A stretch of DNA of 15,272 nt from JBJXHG01 sp046160865 (GTDB lineage: Bacteria; Planctomycetota; UBA1135; GCA-002686595). Location: NCBI GenBank assembly GCA_046160865.1, contig JBJXHG010000088.1, forward strand, positions 1 through 15,272, in the 5' to 3' direction. How positions within the stretch are numbered: the stretch's first letter is position 1; each line of letters begins with the position of its first letter. Shown here piece by piece: positions 13,847 through 15,272 of the stretch. Made by a program: the position numbers and the translations under genes. The notes beneath the pieces are model-generated. The model made no database searches and was not told the origin of the DNA. It worked only from the letters and a program-made list of their open reading frames with translations.

Positions 13847-15169
13847 ATGTCCGACGCCCAACACGTTCACGAGATCCTGAAGCGCCACCAGCTCGCCGAC
13901 GGCATGCCGATGGTGTTCGACCTCGACAAGTCCCACGGCTCGTGGCTCGTCGACGGCCGCACGGGCCGCGAGTACCTCGACTTCTTCACGTGCTTCGCGA
14001 GTTGGCCGATCGGCTACAACCATCCCGGTCTGCGCGAGCCGGCGTTCCTCGCGGATCTGCAGCGCGCCGCGATCAACAACCCGTCGAACTCGGACCTGTA
14101 CACGACGTTGATGGCCGACTTCGTCGAGGCGTTCGCGACGCACGTGACGCCGCCCGGCTATCCGCACCACTTCTGGATCTCGGGCGGCGCGCTCGCGGTC
14201 GAGAACGCGCTCAAGACCGCGTTCGATTGGAAGGCGCGAAAGGTCGGGCTCTCGCAGGTCACCGACGACGGCGCGAGCCTGGTCGTGCTGCACTTCAAGG
14301 CGGCGTTCCACGGCCGCTCGGGCTACACGCTGTCGTTGACGAATACCGATCCGAAGAAGATCGCGCTGTTCCCGAAGTTCGATTGGCCGCGCGTGCACAA
14401 CCCGGCGATCGAGTACGGGCTCGACGGCTCGATCCAGAACGACGTCGAGGCGGAGGAGCGGCGCTCGCTGCGCGAGATCGAAGCCGCGTTCCGTCAGTAC
14501 AAGGACAAGATCGCGTGCATCCTCATCGAGCCGAGGCAGGGCGAGGGCGGCGACAACCACTTCCGCACGGAGTTCCTCGCCAAGCTGCGTCAGCTCGCGG
14601 ACGAGAACGAAGCGCTGCTCGTGTTCGACGAGGTGCAGACGGGCTTCTTCGGCTCCGGCAAGCCGTGGCTGTGGCAGCACCACGGTGTCGCGCCCGACGT
14701 CGTCGCGTTCGGCAAGAAGACGCAGGTGTGCGGCATCTACGCGAACGCGCGCGTCGACGAGGTGCCGGACAACGTGTTCCAAAAGGTCGGCCGCATCAAC
14801 TCGACCTGGGGCGGGAACCTGACCGACATGGTGCGCGGCAAGCGCTTCATCGAGATCATCCTGGAAGAGAAGCTCGGCGAGAACATCGCGCGCACGGGCA
14901 AGCACTTCGTCGAAGGCTTGCGGCGTCTCGGCCGCGAGCGCGGCGAGATCTCGAACGTGCGCGGTCTCGGGTCGCTCGTCGCGTTCACGCTGCCGAATCC
15001 GCAGCGGCGTCAGGCGCTGCTCGGCGACCTGCGCGACCGCGGCTTGCTCGCGCTCGCCTCGGGTGAGAGCGCGATCCGCTTCCGCTTGCCGCTCACGGTC
15101 AGCAAGGGCGAGATCGACCAGGCACTCGATCGCATCGACGCCTGCCTGTTGTCGAAGGTGCGCGTCTAG
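13847..15169 (+). CDS. lat: L-lysine 6-aminotransferase (lysine epsilon-aminotransferase)
   Basis: A 440-residue class III PLP aminotransferase, close in length to the characterised Mycobacterium tuberculosis enzyme Rv3290c. It transfers the epsilon-amino group of L-lysine to 2-oxoglutarate, giving glutamate and 2-aminoadipate semialdehyde, which cyclises to piperideine-6-carboxylate. Lat-type motifs are FWISGGALAVENALKTAFDW (cofactor binding), AFHGRSGYTLSLTNT with Arg157, EPRQGEGGDNHF with Glu233, VFDEVQTGFFGSG with Asp261 (pyridine nitrogen contact), FGKKTQ with Lys290 as the PLP-binding lysine, and INSTWGGNL with Thr320. The 57-residue spacing Glu233 to Lys290 and 30-residue spacing Lys290 to Thr320 match the mycobacterial enzyme as I recall it. 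It is cytoplasmic, intact, and full of family-specific residues, so the assignment is strong. Its role (lysine degradation, osmolyte or secondary metabolism, persistence) is open. The only nearby dehydrogenase relative lacks its active site. Confidence 0.93.
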   Translation: MSDAQHVHEILKRHQLADGMPMVFDLDKSHGSWLVDGRTGREYLDFFTCFASWPIGYNHPGLREPAFLADLQRAAINNPSNSDLYTTLMADFVEAFATHVTPPGYPHHFWISGGALAVENALKTAFDWKARKVGLSQVTDDGASLVVLHFKAAFHGRSGYTLSLTNTDPKKIALFPKFDWPRVHNPAIEYGLDGSIQNDVEAEERRSLREIEAAFRQYKDKIACILIEPRQGEGGDNHFRTEFLAKLRQLADENEALLVFDEVQTGFFGSGKPWLWQHHGVAPDVVAFGKKTQVCGIYANARVDEVPDNVFQKVGRINSTWGGNLTDMVRGKRFIEIILEEKLGENIARTGKHFVEGLRRLGRERGEISNVRGLGSLVAFTLPNPQRRQALLGDLRDRGLLALASGESAIRFRLPLTVSKGEIDQALDRIDACLLSKVRV

Positions 15170-15272
15170 TGTCCTGAGTCAGAAGTTCGCTCTCACCAAG
15201 CTCGATCTCCTCCGCGCTGGCGGCGTTGCTCGGGTTCGGAAACCTGACAGGTTGCCTGCACCCTCGCGCCTT
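15170..15272. other. Non-coding tail, possible mobile-element terminus
   Basis: Immediately after the lat stop codon comes TGTCCTGAGTCAGAAGTTCG (15170-15189), which looks to me like a recurring terminal sequence of a mobile element, from memory only. Further on, AACCTGACAGGTT (15241-15253) is a perfect inverted repeat around a single central base. No coding region is supported up to the window end. Confidence 0.3.

Noticed and set aside
12473..14905. 810-codon minus-strand frame opposite the ALDH-like gene and lat
   Set aside because: lat is unmistakable on the plus strand over much of it and the antisense product has no domain character.

Overview
The window is GC-rich bacterial DNA (a rough visual estimate is two thirds or more G+C), densely coding, with few recognisable Shine-Dalgarno sites. 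Two large secreted proteins share a cysteine-rich C-terminal module beginning FCFGDGS...TACPC. One of them also carries a DCNSNGI-type calcium-binding motif. From memory, both features are typical of large secreted proteins of Planctomycetota, so I infer a planctomycete or close relative. This rests on protein style only; there is no rRNA gene or phylogenetic marker tree here.

Layout. (1) Positions 1-4379, minus strand: an apparent three-gene operon transcribed right to left. It holds a multi-pass membrane protein resembling a GT-C glycosyltransferase, then a diiron ferritin-like protein with a C-terminal membrane segment, then a NodU/CmcH/TobZ-type carbamoyltransferase that overlaps its predecessor by GTGA and runs off the left edge. 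They look like a small pathway for making or decorating a membrane-associated glycan, lipid or metabolite; the product cannot be read from sequence. (2) Positions 4380-4677: divergent intergenic region. (3) Positions 4678-10510, plus strand: two large exported proteins in tandem, separated by a pair of look-alike hairpins. The first is a mosaic of a beta-sandwich-like part, a propeller-like part, a calcium-binding loop pair and the shared C-terminal module. The second has a clear signal peptide, 14 tandem repeats of about 50 residues (possibly two seven-bladed propellers) and the same C-terminal module. (4) Positions 10560-12434, minus strand: rnpA, then yidD (GTGA overlap), a strong hairpin, then a TolB/PD40-type six-repeat lipoprotein that converges on the secreted-protein pair. 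(5) Positions 12566-15169, plus strand, divergent from rnpA: a shortened aldehyde-dehydrogenase-fold protein that has lost the catalytic cysteine and asparagine, followed by a well-preserved L-lysine 6-aminotransferase (lat). The usual lat partner is an active semialdehyde dehydrogenase, so a dead homologue beside it is notable. (6) Positions 15170-15272: non-coding tail that may be the edge of a mobile element.

The most novel-looking signals are the shared six-cysteine C-terminal module (a candidate sorting or anchoring domain), the 14-repeat protein, the GT-C / ferritin-like / divergent carbamoyltransferase cluster, and the pseudo-aldehyde-dehydrogenase next to lat. I saw no tRNA, rRNA, CRISPR array or complete insertion sequence.
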